Notes under the pieces: generated by a model
Databases searched by the model: none
Seen by the model: only the letters and a program-made list of their open reading frames with translations
Told to the model about the DNA's origin: nothing
Made by a program: the position numbers and the translations under genes
Assembly (NCBI GenBank): GCA_016213625.1
Contig: JACQZZ010000043.1
Location: 1 to 43,285 of the forward strand
DNA from: Actinomycetota bacterium
GTDB taxonomy: Bacteria; Actinomycetota; Acidimicrobiia; Acidimicrobiales; Ilumatobacteraceae
Length of the DNA stretch: 43,285 nt
Direction: 5' to 3'
In this document: piece after piece, positions 7,446 to 14,508 of the stretch
How positions within the stretch are numbered: the stretch's first letter is position 1
How the letters are laid out: each line of letters opens with the position of its first letter

Positions 7446-8373
7446 GCATCGTCGCCGCGGTGCCTTCGTCGGCCACCCATTCGAAACCCAGCGATTCGTA
7501 GAGCCGACGCGCTACGCCGTTCTCCAGATCCACGCTGAGGCTCATCACCGGCTGGCGCTCGAGCAACCCGGTGAGCACGAGCCGTCCGATGCCCATACCG
7601 CGATGACTGGCCACCACCGCCATTCCCAGTTCGGGGATGTCGGGCGACACGTGACCCCAACCGGGATCCTCAGCGGTGGTGCATCGGCTGAACGCAGCGG
7701 CCAGACGGGTTCCCGATTCGTCGACCACCACTTGCGCGTCGTCGCCGGGGAAGCGACCGAAGTCGCGCAGGTAGTGCGCGAGCGCGTGGTCGTCGAGGAT
7801 CGTTCGCGGTGGTGGCTCGTTCCCGTCGCGCACGTGGATGGACAGGTAGAGCACGTCCCACAGGAACGGGATGTCGTCCACCTGCCAGCGCCGGCTGATG
7901 TACGTCGGCGGGGGCATGTCGAACGGGTCGAATGTCGCTAGCTCGTCGGCAGTCGGCGGTTGCCATGGTCCGGCGATCCACTCGTCGATGAGGTCGATCG
8001 GAATCGGTGTCTCACCCGGCTCGGTGTTGCGGCTGGAGAGTCGCCGACGGATCTCACCGGGCTCCACGTCGAGGTGCACCAGCGACACCAGCACGTCGTG
8101 CGCCCGGCACCAGTCGTGCAGCGCGTCGCGCTCATCCTTCGCCCACGTGCCCCACTCGATCACCACATCGGTGCCACGCCGGAGCAACTGCTGGGTGAGC
8201 GCCCACTGCTGTGTCTCGATGAGCGCCCGCGCGTTCTCGTCCCACAGATCGATGCCCGCACTCCGCATCCAGTCGTCGGGACACATGCGTACGGCGCCGG
8301 CGGCGGCGATCCGTCGGGCTGCCGTGGTCTTGCCCGACCCGGTCATTCCGCAGACGATGATCAGCCGTGCCAC
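7423..8373 (-). CDS. Fusion of P-loop kinase (AAA_33/zeta-like) and GNAT acetyltransferase
   Basis: A 316-residue two-domain protein. Residues 1 to about 160 form a P-loop kinase: LIIVCGMTGSGKTTAARRI holds the Walker A motif, CPDDWMRSAGIDLWDENAR the acceptor region, and TDVVIEWGTWAKDERDAL the Walker B-like strand, like small-molecule kinases related to zeta toxin or chloramphenicol phosphotransferase. From about 180 to the end is a GNAT domain with ELGMAVVASHRGMGIGRLVL as the acetyl-CoA loop and ARRLYESLGFEWVADE near the C-terminus. The joining of phosphoryl and acetyl transfer suggests modification of one metabolite or drug, but the substrate is unknown. TAGGGT lies 7 nt before the GTG at 8373. 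The 3' end overlaps DUF3303 by 23 bp. Confidence 0.8.
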   Translation of the reverse strand: MARLIIVCGMTGSGKTTAARRIAAAGAVRMCPDDWMRSAGIDLWDENARALIETQQWALTQQLLRRGTDVVIEWGTWAKDERDALHDWCRAHDVLVSLVHLDVEPGEIRRRLSSRNTEPGETPIPIDLIDEWIAGPWQPPTADELATFDPFDMPPPTYISRRWQVDDIPFLWDVLYLSIHVRDGNEPPPRTILDDHALAHYLRDFGRFPGDDAQVVVDESGTRLAAAFSRCTTAEDPGWGHVSPDIPELGMAVVASHRGMGIGRLVLTGLLERQPVMSLSVDLENGVARRLYESLGFEWVADEGTAATMLRDPRPT

Positions 8374-8380
8374 GGGTCGC

Positions 8381-8386
8381 ACCCTA
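8381..8386 (-). promoter_or_regulatory. -10 element (TAGGGT) of kinase-GNAT gene
   Basis: TAGGGT ends 7 nt before the GTG at 8373. A GTG three codons further upstream (8382) falls within this hexamer and is therefore less likely. Confidence 0.45.
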
Positions 8387-8431
8387 GGTCGCAGCGAACG
8401 GCTCGCTCCGTCGATTTCCCGACCGACTGCA

Positions 8432-8437
8432 TAGTGT
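8432..8437 (+). promoter_or_regulatory. -10 element (TAGTGT) of second acyl-CoA dehydrogenase gene
   Basis: TAGTGT ends 7 nt before the ATG at 8445. With the divergent -10 at 8381-8386 the intergenic promoter region is only ~70 bp. Confidence 0.5.
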
Positions 8438-8444
8438 CGGCCAC

Positions 8445-9650
8445 ATGAGCAGTGTGGTTCATGAGGCAGAGGAGTTCCTGGCGGCGAACTGGTCGCCGAC
8501 GGTCGATCCCAACGAGTGGCGCGAGCTCGTGGTGGACCAGCGTTGGGCGGCGTTGCGGTGGCCCAGCGAGTGGTTCGGCCGCGACCTCTCCGACGACGAG
8601 GCCAAGGAGGTGGAGGCGGTGTTCCGCGCCGCCGGCGCTCCCGGTCCGGGCCAGGATGTCGCCAACCTCTGGGCCGGCACCATGCTCGCCTACGGCAGCG
8701 ACGAGTTGAAGCGCGAGTTCATGCGGCCGCTGCTGCTCGACGAGGTGGCGATGTGCCTGCTCTACAGCGAACCCGGCGCAGGGTCCGATCTCGCCGGCAT
8801 CCGCACCACCGCAGTGCGCGACGGCGACGAGTGGATCGTGAATGGCCAGAAGGTGTGGACCTCGGGCGCCCGCGATGCCGACTACGGCATGCTCATCGCC
8901 CGCACCGATTGGGACCAGCCCAAGCACCGCGGTATCACGTTCTTCTGGCTTCCGATGCGCCAGCCCGGTGTCGACGTCCGTCCGCTGCGGCAGGCCACGG
9001 GCGACGCGCGCTTCAACGAGGTCTTCATCACCGACGCGCGCGTGGCCGACACCCATCGGCTCGGCGAGTTGAACAAGGGCTGGTGGGTGTTGCAGACCGC
9101 GCTCGCCTACGAGCGCATGGTGATGGGCGTGTCGCGACGCGGCGGTGGCAACAGCAAGGCGCCGGTTGGCGCCACAGCGGCGGCACACGGTTCCATCCCC
9201 ACCCCCGACATCGTGCTCACCAAGCTCGCTCGGTCGATGGGCAAAGCCGACGACGCCGCCGTACGCCAGCGGCTGATGCGGTTGCACTGCATGCGCGTGG
9301 TGAACGACCTCAACACCGAACGAGCGAAGGCGGTGGCGAAGGCCGGCGGCTCGTCGCCGCTCGCCTCGTTGGGCAAGCTGGCGATGGCCATCATCCTCCA
9401 CTACGCCGGCCACCTGGAGGGCGAACTGCTGGGGATGCAGGGCACGCTCGACGGCGACGAGTTCCCGACGTCGCGCGACCACAACTACTCGCAGCTCAAC
9501 GCGTACTTCTTCTCCATCGGCGGCGGCACCGATCAGATCCAGCGCAACATCATCGGCGAGCGGATTCTGGGCCTGCCGAAGGAGCCGGAGGTGGACCGTG
9601 AGGTGCCGTTCCGAGAGGTCAGGCAGAGCGGCGCATCGTCACCCAGGTGA
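8445..9650 (+). CDS. Acyl-CoA dehydrogenase
   Basis: A 401-residue FAD enzyme of the acyl-CoA dehydrogenase family. CLLYSEPGAGSDLAGIRT (about 105-122) and GDEWIVNGQKVWTSGA give the flavin and substrate loops. The C-terminal motif GGGTDQIQRNIIGERILGLP is near 359-378. As in the dehydrogenase at 1708, the MCAD catalytic Glu position is Gly (GGGT), and it resembles the non-catalytic-looking or alternative-base FadE subfamilies of actinobacteria. An extra ~30-residue insert with SRRGGGNSKAPVGATAAAHG sits mid-protein. The substrate is unknown; no other beta-oxidation gene is adjacent. The last 32 bp overlap the convergent methyltransferase gene. Confidence 0.9.
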   Translation: MSSVVHEAEEFLAANWSPTVDPNEWRELVVDQRWAALRWPSEWFGRDLSDDEAKEVEAVFRAAGAPGPGQDVANLWAGTMLAYGSDELKREFMRPLLLDEVAMCLLYSEPGAGSDLAGIRTTAVRDGDEWIVNGQKVWTSGARDADYGMLIARTDWDQPKHRGITFFWLPMRQPGVDVRPLRQATGDARFNEVFITDARVADTHRLGELNKGWWVLQTALAYERMVMGVSRRGGGNSKAPVGATAAAHGSIPTPDIVLTKLARSMGKADDAAVRQRLMRLHCMRVVNDLNTERAKAVAKAGGSSPLASLGKLAMAIILHYAGHLEGELLGMQGTLDGDEFPTSRDHNYSQLNAYFFSIGGGTDQIQRNIIGERILGLPKEPEVDREVPFREVRQSGASSPR

Positions 9651-10239
9651 ATGGCTGCACCCCGCCACCCGGGGTGTGATGCCCGACGGTCGTGCTCGTC
9701 ACGGTCTCGAAGCCGCCGGAGAACGCGTCGGAGAGTGACGCGGCGGACCAGCGTCGCACCGGAAGTCCAGAGCAGCTCGTGGGTCCTTCGGGGGCGAACG
9801 TCGCGATCACCAGGTGCCCTCCGGGAGCGACTCCGGCGGCGCTGATCCGGCAATAGTGCGCCACCTCGGCGTCATCCACGAGGAAGTGGAACACGGCACG
9901 GTCGTGCCACACGCGGTACTGCCGCGTCGGCGACCAGGTGGTGATGTCGGCGTGAATCCACTCCACCGGTGCGTCGTGGCCCACTCGTGCTCGCACTTGG
10001 CACAGTGCCGACCTCGACACATCGAGCACGGTGAGATCCGTGTGGCCCTCGGCCAAGAGGTGGTCCACCAGCCGGGCTGCACCACCACCGATGTCGATGA
10101 TCGGCTCGTCGGTCGACACGCCTGACCGTACGATGGACGTGAGCGAGGTCGTCGGTACCGGTTGCGTCCACGAACGGTCGGCCTCGGGCCGCGACTCGAA
10201 GATGCGCTCCCAATGGTCCCGGGTGGGTGCCGAACTCAC
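9619..10239 (-). CDS. Class I SAM-dependent methyltransferase
   Basis: A 206-residue Rossmann-fold methyltransferase. The N-terminus TRDHWERIFESR leads to motif I, EPIIDIGGGAARLVDHLL (about 50-67), motif II LTVLDVSRSAL, and WIHADITTW. VWHDRAVFHFLVDD is the usual motif IV region. It resembles small-molecule methyltransferases of the UbiE/TehB-like kind; the acceptor is unknown. The frame remains open upstream, but TATACT lies 6 nt before the GTG at 10239, which fixes the start. That -10 touches the first base of a CsoR-type copper operator shared with the divergent multicopper oxidase, so copper control of this gene is plausible. Its 3' end overlaps the acyl-CoA dehydrogenase by 32 bp. Confidence 0.83.
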   Translation of the reverse strand: MSSAPTRDHWERIFESRPEADRSWTQPVPTTSLTSIVRSGVSTDEPIIDIGGGAARLVDHLLAEGHTDLTVLDVSRSALCQVRARVGHDAPVEWIHADITTWSPTRQYRVWHDRAVFHFLVDDAEVAHYCRISAAGVAPGGHLVIATFAPEGPTSCSGLPVRRWSAASLSDAFSGGFETVTSTTVGHHTPGGGVQPFTWVTMRRSA

Positions 10240-10245
10240 GCCATC

Positions 10246-10251
10246 AGTATA
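10246..10251 (-). promoter_or_regulatory. -10 element (TATACT) of methyltransferase gene
   Basis: TATACT, one of the best -10 matches in the window, ends 6 nt before the GTG at 10239 and shares its first base with the copper operator at 10251-10266. Confidence 0.55.
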
Positions 10252-10266
10252 TACCCATGGGGGTAT
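10251..10266. promoter_or_regulatory. CsoR-type copper operator (ATACCC-N4-GGGTAT)
   Basis: ATACCCATGGGGGTAT has 6-bp inverted arms around a 4-bp spacer with a G-tract, matching the known form of CsoR-family operators (ATACCC..GGGTAT). It lies 28 bp before the multicopper oxidase ATG, at about -29 to -44 of its inferred start, and abuts the divergent methyltransferase -10. A Cu(I)-sensing repressor is inferred; no csoR gene is in the window. Confidence 0.7.
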
Positions 10267-10282
10267 GTTTGGACGGGTGGCG

Positions 10283-10288
10283 TAGGAT
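10283..10288 (+). promoter_or_regulatory. -10 element (TAGGAT) of multicopper oxidase gene
   Basis: TAGGAT ends 6 nt before the ATG at 10295. The copper operator covers the region where a -35 contact would be. Confidence 0.5.
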
Positions 10289-10294
10289 CGGCGC

Positions 10295-11851
10295 ATGGAC
10301 GCCTCCGTGGATCGACGATCGTTGCTGCGACTGGCCGCGACCGGCGCCGTGATCGCGGGCGCCGGTGGTCTCGCCGGCTGCATGTCCGGCGGCCGCGATG
10401 GGAACGGCGGCGACGGTGGCGGCGGTGGGAACGGCGGCAATGGTGGCGACTCCACCGTGAACACGTCACCCACTGCCGGTGGGACTCCTGGCTCGGCGTT
10501 CGCGATGCCGTCCGAGGCGCGCAGCGAAGGCGGCCGGCTGCAGGTGGAACTGGTCGCCGCGGCTGCCCAACTGCCATGGGGGAATGGCACGCGCTACGCG
10601 CTCACCTACAACGGCGGTGTCCCCGGACCCACGTTGCGGGTCCGTCCGGGCGACACACTGGCCGTCACGCTGCGCAACGACCTCGACGCGCCCACCAATC
10701 TCCACACGCACGGACTGCACGTGTCGCCGATCGGTTCGTCGGACAACGTGTTCGTGATGGTCGAGCCTGGTGACTCGCACGCCTACGAGTACGTCATTCC
10801 CGCCGATCACCCCAGCGGCACGTTCTGGTACCACCCGCATCATCACGGCACGGTCGCCGCACAGCTGTCGGGTGGTCTGTGCGGCGTCATCGTCGTCGAG
10901 GACGAACTGGACGACGACCCGTCGCTCGCGACGACGAGCGAGCGGGTGTTCGTGTTGTCCGACCCGGCCGTCGGCGCCGACGCGAGCGTGTTGGACGTCA
11001 GCGCGATGCAACAGATGCAGGGTCGTGAGGGCGATGTGGTGCTCGTGAACGGTCAGCTGCGACCGAGCATCACGGCCACCACGGGGACCACCGAGCGGTG
11101 GCGCATCGTGAACGCCAGTGCCTCGCGCTACTACCGGCTGTCGGTGTCCCTCGACACGATGCATCTGGTGGCCAGCGACCACGGCCGGTTGGCCAAGCCG
11201 CAAGCCGTCGATGCACTCGACCTCGCGCCAGGTCAACGGGCCGAGGTCCTGGTGCGGCTCGACCAGCCGGGCGACGTCGTGCTGCGGACCGCGGTGGTGG
11301 ACCGCATGGGCATGGGCATGGGCGGTGGCATGGGCGGTGGCATGGGTGGCGGTATGGGCGGCGGTCAGTCCACCGGCAGCACGCTCGATCTGCTGACGCT
11401 CGATGTCGGCGGCACGTTCAAGGCGGCGCCTGCGCTGCCGGTGGCGCTGCGCACGATCGAGCCCATCGAGACGCTCACGGTGGACCACACCCGCGAGATC
11501 ACGCTGGGCGCCATGGGGATGGGCAATGGCGCGTTCACGATCGACGGCAAGGCGTTCGCCGAGGATCGTGTCGACACCACGGCGGCGATCGACACCGTCG
11601 AAGACTGGACCATCACCAACGCCTCGATGATGGATCACCCTTTCCACCTGCACGTGTGGCCGTTCCGCGTGGTCGAACGCAGCAGCAGCACTCGACCCGA
11701 TCCGGGCTGGCGCGACACCGTGAACGTGCCCGCCGGACAGTCGGTCACCATTCGAGTCGCGTTCCGCGACTTCGCCGGAACCGCGGTCTACCACTGCCAC
11801 ATCCTCGACCACGAGGACCTGGGCATGATGGGCGTCATCGAGGTGCAGTGA
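10295..11851 (+). CDS. Tat-exported lipoprotein multicopper oxidase with Met-rich insert (CueO-like)
   Basis: A 518-residue three-cupredoxin copper oxidase. The N-terminus DRRSLLRLAATG is a Tat signal, and LAGC places a lipidated cysteine at C29. A Gly-rich linker follows to about residue 60. All four copper motifs are intact: HTH (137-139), HPH (180-182), HPFHLH (448-453) and HCHILDHEDLGM (500-511), with M511 as axial type-1 ligand. Residues 338-357 form a Met/Gly repeat resembling the Met-rich cuprous-oxidase loop of CueO. Expected role: oxidising Cu(I), and perhaps other substrates, at the cell surface for copper tolerance. A CsoR-type operator precedes it. Laccase, bilirubin-oxidase or manganese-oxidase activities cannot be excluded. 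Confidence 0.92.
   Translation: MDASVDRRSLLRLAATGAVIAGAGGLAGCMSGGRDGNGGDGGGGGNGGNGGDSTVNTSPTAGGTPGSAFAMPSEARSEGGRLQVELVAAAAQLPWGNGTRYALTYNGGVPGPTLRVRPGDTLAVTLRNDLDAPTNLHTHGLHVSPIGSSDNVFVMVEPGDSHAYEYVIPADHPSGTFWYHPHHHGTVAAQLSGGLCGVIVVEDELDDDPSLATTSERVFVLSDPAVGADASVLDVSAMQQMQGREGDVVLVNGQLRPSITATTGTTERWRIVNASASRYYRLSVSLDTMHLVASDHGRLAKPQAVDALDLAPGQRAEVLVRLDQPGDVVLRTAVVDRMGMGMGGGMGGGMGGGMGGGQSTGSTLDLLTLDVGGTFKAAPALPVALRTIEPIETLTVDHTREITLGAMGMGNGAFTIDGKAFAEDRVDTTAAIDTVEDWTITNASMMDHPFHLHVWPFRVVERSSSTRPDPGWRDTVNVPAGQSVTIRVAFRDFAGTAVYHCHILDHEDLGMMGVIEVQ
11306..11365 (+). repeat. 12-bp tandem repeat encoding Met-Gly repeats
   Basis: Five consecutive 12-bp units of the form atgggcggtggc, with third-base variation, encode MGMG followed by four MGGG blocks inside the multicopper oxidase. 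Unit number could vary between strains without a frameshift, altering the number of surface methionines. Confidence 0.8.
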
Positions 11852-11929
11852 CCTTCGACCCTTGATGGGTGCGACGGATTTCCGACATTCTCCAGATGTG
11901 TCCTTCGCACCCCGACGGTGGGCCGCCCC

Positions 11930-12985
11930 GTGATCGCACTCTTCCTCGCCGGCTCGTTGGCGTTCGCCTTGTCGCTGTTCGGCACGGGGTTCCTCGAGAA
12001 GTTCATGCGCGGTCGCGGGCGCAGCCAGCCGATCCTGGAGATGAACGCCGAGAACATCGCGGTGCCGCAGCATCAGCACAAGAAGGGAACGCCCACCATG
12101 GGCGGGCTGGCGGTGCTCGGGGCGGCAGGGTTGGGGTACCTGCTCGCGCACATCCGTCAGGGCGTCGTGTTCTCCAACCAGACGCTCATCATGTTCGCCG
12201 GGGTGGTCATCATGGCCGGCATCGGCTTCGTCGACGACTTCATCAAGGTGCGCAAGAAGCGCAACCGCGGCGTGCTGTGGAAGCTGAAGGGGTGGATCAC
12301 GCTGCTGATGTCGTTCGGCATCGCGGCGGCGCTCGTGGCCTTCACCGACATCGACACTCGACTGTCGCTCACGAGGGCATCGTTGCCGGGATGGCAGTTG
12401 GGCTCCGTCGGGTGGGTGCTGTGGGCCGGGATCATCATCTTCGCCACCACCAACGCGGTGAACGTCACCGACGGCCTCGACGGACTGGCCGGTGGATCGG
12501 CGATGTTCGGGTTCACCGCGTTCTCGATCATCGCGTTCCTGGGATTCCGTAACCGCGACATCTACGCGGACATCGTCAACCCCTACGACCTCGCCGTGTT
12601 CGCAGTGGCGTTCGCCGGAGCGTGCGGAGGATTTCTGTGGTGGAACGCCGCGCCCGCACGCATCTTCATGGGCGACGTGGGTGCGCTCGGCCTGGGCTCC
12701 GCGCTCGCGCTTCTGGCGCTCACCACCAACACCCAGTTGCTGTTGCCGATCCTGGTGGGTCTGAATGTCATCGAGATCGGCTCGGTCGCCATTCAGATGT
12801 CGGTGTTCAAGGCGACCAAGGGCAAGAAGCGCGTCTTCCGCCTGTCGCCCATCCACCACCACTTCGAGATGGTGGGCTGGCCCGAGACCACGGTGATCAT
12901 CCGCTTCTGGCTCATCGCCGGCATCTTCGTCGTCTCCGGATTGGGGCTGTTCGTGGCCGACTTCACCAAGCAGGTCGGCCGCTGA
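11930..12985 (+). CDS. mraY: Phospho-N-acetylmuramoyl-pentapeptide-transferase
   Basis: A 351-residue membrane enzyme transferring phospho-MurNAc-pentapeptide from UDP to undecaprenyl phosphate to make lipid I. Key motifs are KKGTPTMGG, GFVDDFIKV with the paired aspartates, NAVNVTDGLDGLAGG, FMGDVGALGLG and HHHFEMVGWPE. E. coli has MGDVGSLALG, so the Ser is Ala here. About ten membrane segments and the length are normal. The GTG at 11930 gives the usual MraY N-terminus; a GTG four codons upstream is also possible and there is no clear SD or -10. None of the usual neighbours (murF, murD, ftsW, murG) is beside it, so this copy lies outside a dcw cluster. Confidence 0.93.
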   Translation: MIALFLAGSLAFALSLFGTGFLEKFMRGRGRSQPILEMNAENIAVPQHQHKKGTPTMGGLAVLGAAGLGYLLAHIRQGVVFSNQTLIMFAGVVIMAGIGFVDDFIKVRKKRNRGVLWKLKGWITLLMSFGIAAALVAFTDIDTRLSLTRASLPGWQLGSVGWVLWAGIIIFATTNAVNVTDGLDGLAGGSAMFGFTAFSIIAFLGFRNRDIYADIVNPYDLAVFAVAFAGACGGFLWWNAAPARIFMGDVGALGLGSALALLALTTNTQLLLPILVGLNVIEIGSVAIQMSVFKATKGKKRVFRLSPIHHHFEMVGWPETTVIIRFWLIAGIFVVSGLGLFVADFTKQVGR

Positions 12986-13008
12986 CCCGGTCTCCGGGCG
13001 GGTGTCAG
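12982..13008 (+). terminator. Hairpin at the mraY stop codon
   Basis: CTGAC (12982-12986, containing the TGA stop) pairs with GTCAG (13004-13008). Inner GC pairs can form with a small bulge. It could end mraY transcription before the next promoter at 13022; the stem is imperfect and there is no U-run. Confidence 0.35.
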
Positions 13009-13021
13009 TTCACGCGCGTGT

Positions 13022-13027
13022 CATAGT
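13022..13027 (+). promoter_or_regulatory. -10 element (CATAGT) heading the CP-ATP-grasp cluster
   Basis: CATAGT ends 6 nt before the ATG at 13034, the start of a 12-codon ORF, not the ATG of the ATP-grasp gene at 13069. The main gene would therefore have a 35-nt leader containing that ORF. Confidence 0.45.
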
Positions 13028-13033
13028 CGCGGC

Positions 13034-13072
13034 ATGTGGGTGAAACAGCGTGACGCCAGCGTGGGTGCATGA
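13034..13072 (+). CDS. 12-residue leaderless upstream ORF overlapping the CP-ATP-grasp gene
   Basis: The frame reads MWVKQRDASVGA and stops at TGA (13070-13072). Its start sits 6 nt after a CATAGT -10 element, as for real leaderless genes nearby. Its stop overlaps the ATG of the next gene in the sequence ATGA. This is the geometry for translational coupling, with a ribosome loading on the leaderless ATG and reinitiating at 13069. The peptide has no recognisable family. It may simply deliver ribosomes; a functional peptide is speculative. Confidence 0.45.
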   Translation: MWVKQRDASVGA

Positions 13073-14508
13073 CGATGGCAGAACTGCGCACCCAGTCGGG
13101 CATGTGGGACGAACTGATCGAGGAGGACGGGTCCCCGCGGCCTGCCGCCGAGCGGCTCGTCGACCAACTGAAGGAGCTCGGGATGTCCGAGCTCCAGCAG
13201 CGTCAGGACCTGGCCGAGCTCGACATCGTCGGCATGGGCATCACGTTCACCGTGTACTCCGACGGCCGAGGGCTGGATCGGTCATGGCCGTTCGACATCA
13301 TCCCGCGCATCATCGCCGCCGACGAGTGGCGACGCATCGAGCGTGGGTTGATGCAGCGGCTGCGCGCGCTGAACGCGTTCATCGACGACCTCTACCACGA
13401 CCAGCGCATCGTCGCCGATGGCGTGTTTCCCGCCGGGCTGCTCGAGCACTCGGTGAACTACCGACCGCAGTGCCGCGGCGTGTCGCCGAAGCACGGCGTG
13501 TGGGCCCACATCTGCGGCAGCGACCTCGTCCGCGACGCCGACGGCACCATGTACGTGCTGGAGGACAACCTGCGCGTGCCCAGCGGGGTGAGCTACGCCC
13601 TGGAGAACCGTGCCATCTCCAAGCGGGCGTTCGCCGATCTGTTCTCCCAGCAGAGCATCCTTCCGGTCGACGCGTACACCGACGAACTGAAGCGCATGCT
13701 CACGTCCATCGCTCCCGACGGCATCGACGACCCGAGCGTGGCCGTGCTCACCCCGGGCATCTACAACAGCGCGTACTTCGAGCACTCGTTCCTCGCCCAA
13801 CGGATGGGCGCCGCGCTCGTGGAGGGCGCCGATCTCGTGGTGGGCGACGACGACTGCGTCTACATGCGCACCATCGCCGGACGCGAGCGTGTCCACGTCA
13901 TCTACCGGCGGGTCGACGACCTGTTCCTCGACCCCGACGAGTTCCGCCCCGACAGTGCACTCGGCGTGCCCGGGCTGATGCGTGCGTGGCGTGCCGGCAA
14001 CGTGGGCATCGCCAACGCCCCTGGCGCAGGTGTGGCCGACGACAAGGTGGTCTACGCGTGGGTGCCCGAGTTCATCCGCTACTACCTCGGTGAGGAAGCG
14101 CTGCTGCCCAACGTACCCACGTACCGCTGCGTGTACGACGACGAGCGGCAGTACGTGTTGGACCACATGGAGGAGTTGGTGGTGAAGCCCGCCAACGAGA
14201 GCGGTGGCTACGGGCTGCTCGTCGGCAACCGCGCCACCCGTGCGGAGATCGACGAGGCGAGAGCCAACATCGAGGCGGACCCGCGCAACTGGGTGGCGCA
14301 GCCCATCCTGTCCCTGAGCACCGCGCCCACGCTGTGCGATGGTCGGATCGAGCCGCGTCACGTGGACCTGCGGCCGTTCATCCTCAGCGGCGCCTCGCAG
14401 TACGTGAGCGCGGGTGGGCTCACACGTGTCGCGCTCCGTCGCGGGTCGTTGGTGGTGAACTCGTCGCAGGGTGGCGGAAGCAAGGACACCTGGATCGTGG
14501 AGGGCTGA
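13069..14508 (+). CDS. Circularly permuted ATP-grasp protein (formerly DUF404/407), catalytic-type copy
   Basis: A 479-residue protein of the circularly permuted ATP-grasp family, predicted in comparative-genomic work to be a peptide or amide ligase. HICGSDLVRDADGTMYVLED followed by NLRVPSGVSYALENR lies near 144-180 and would bind metal. ELVVKPANESGGYGLLVG (about 367-384) carries the presumed ATP-binding lysine and glycine loop. DLRPFILSGASQYVSAGGLT ends the domain. All expected core motifs are present. It is the first of four co-directional genes with overlaps or gaps of a few bases, in the order of M. tuberculosis Rv2411c-Rv2410c-Rv2409c. Its start overlaps a 12-codon upstream ORF by ATGA; ATG at 13075 is an alternative. 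Confidence 0.88.
   Translation: MTMAELRTQSGMWDELIEEDGSPRPAAERLVDQLKELGMSELQQRQDLAELDIVGMGITFTVYSDGRGLDRSWPFDIIPRIIAADEWRRIERGLMQRLRALNAFIDDLYHDQRIVADGVFPAGLLEHSVNYRPQCRGVSPKHGVWAHICGSDLVRDADGTMYVLEDNLRVPSGVSYALENRAISKRAFADLFSQQSILPVDAYTDELKRMLTSIAPDGIDDPSVAVLTPGIYNSAYFEHSFLAQRMGAALVEGADLVVGDDDCVYMRTIAGRERVHVIYRRVDDLFLDPDEFRPDSALGVPGLMRAWRAGNVGIANAPGAGVADDKVVYAWVPEFIRYYLGEEALLPNVPTYRCVYDDERQYVLDHMEELVVKPANESGGYGLLVGNRATRAEIDEARANIEADPRNWVAQPILSLSTAPTLCDGRIEPRHVDLRPFILSGASQYVSAGGLTRVALRRGSLVVNSSQGGGSKDTWIVEG

Noticed and set aside
11306..11365. Met-Gly repeat as an assembly artefact
   Set aside because: Units differ at third positions, keep frame, and a Met-rich loop is expected in CueO-like oxidases.
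11896..12552. ATG at 11896 with a well-placed GACATT hexamer, out of frame with mraY
   Set aside because: The frame runs on antiphase through mraY with arginine-rich shadow sequence; mraY clearly uses the other frame, so the hexamer match is probably accidental.
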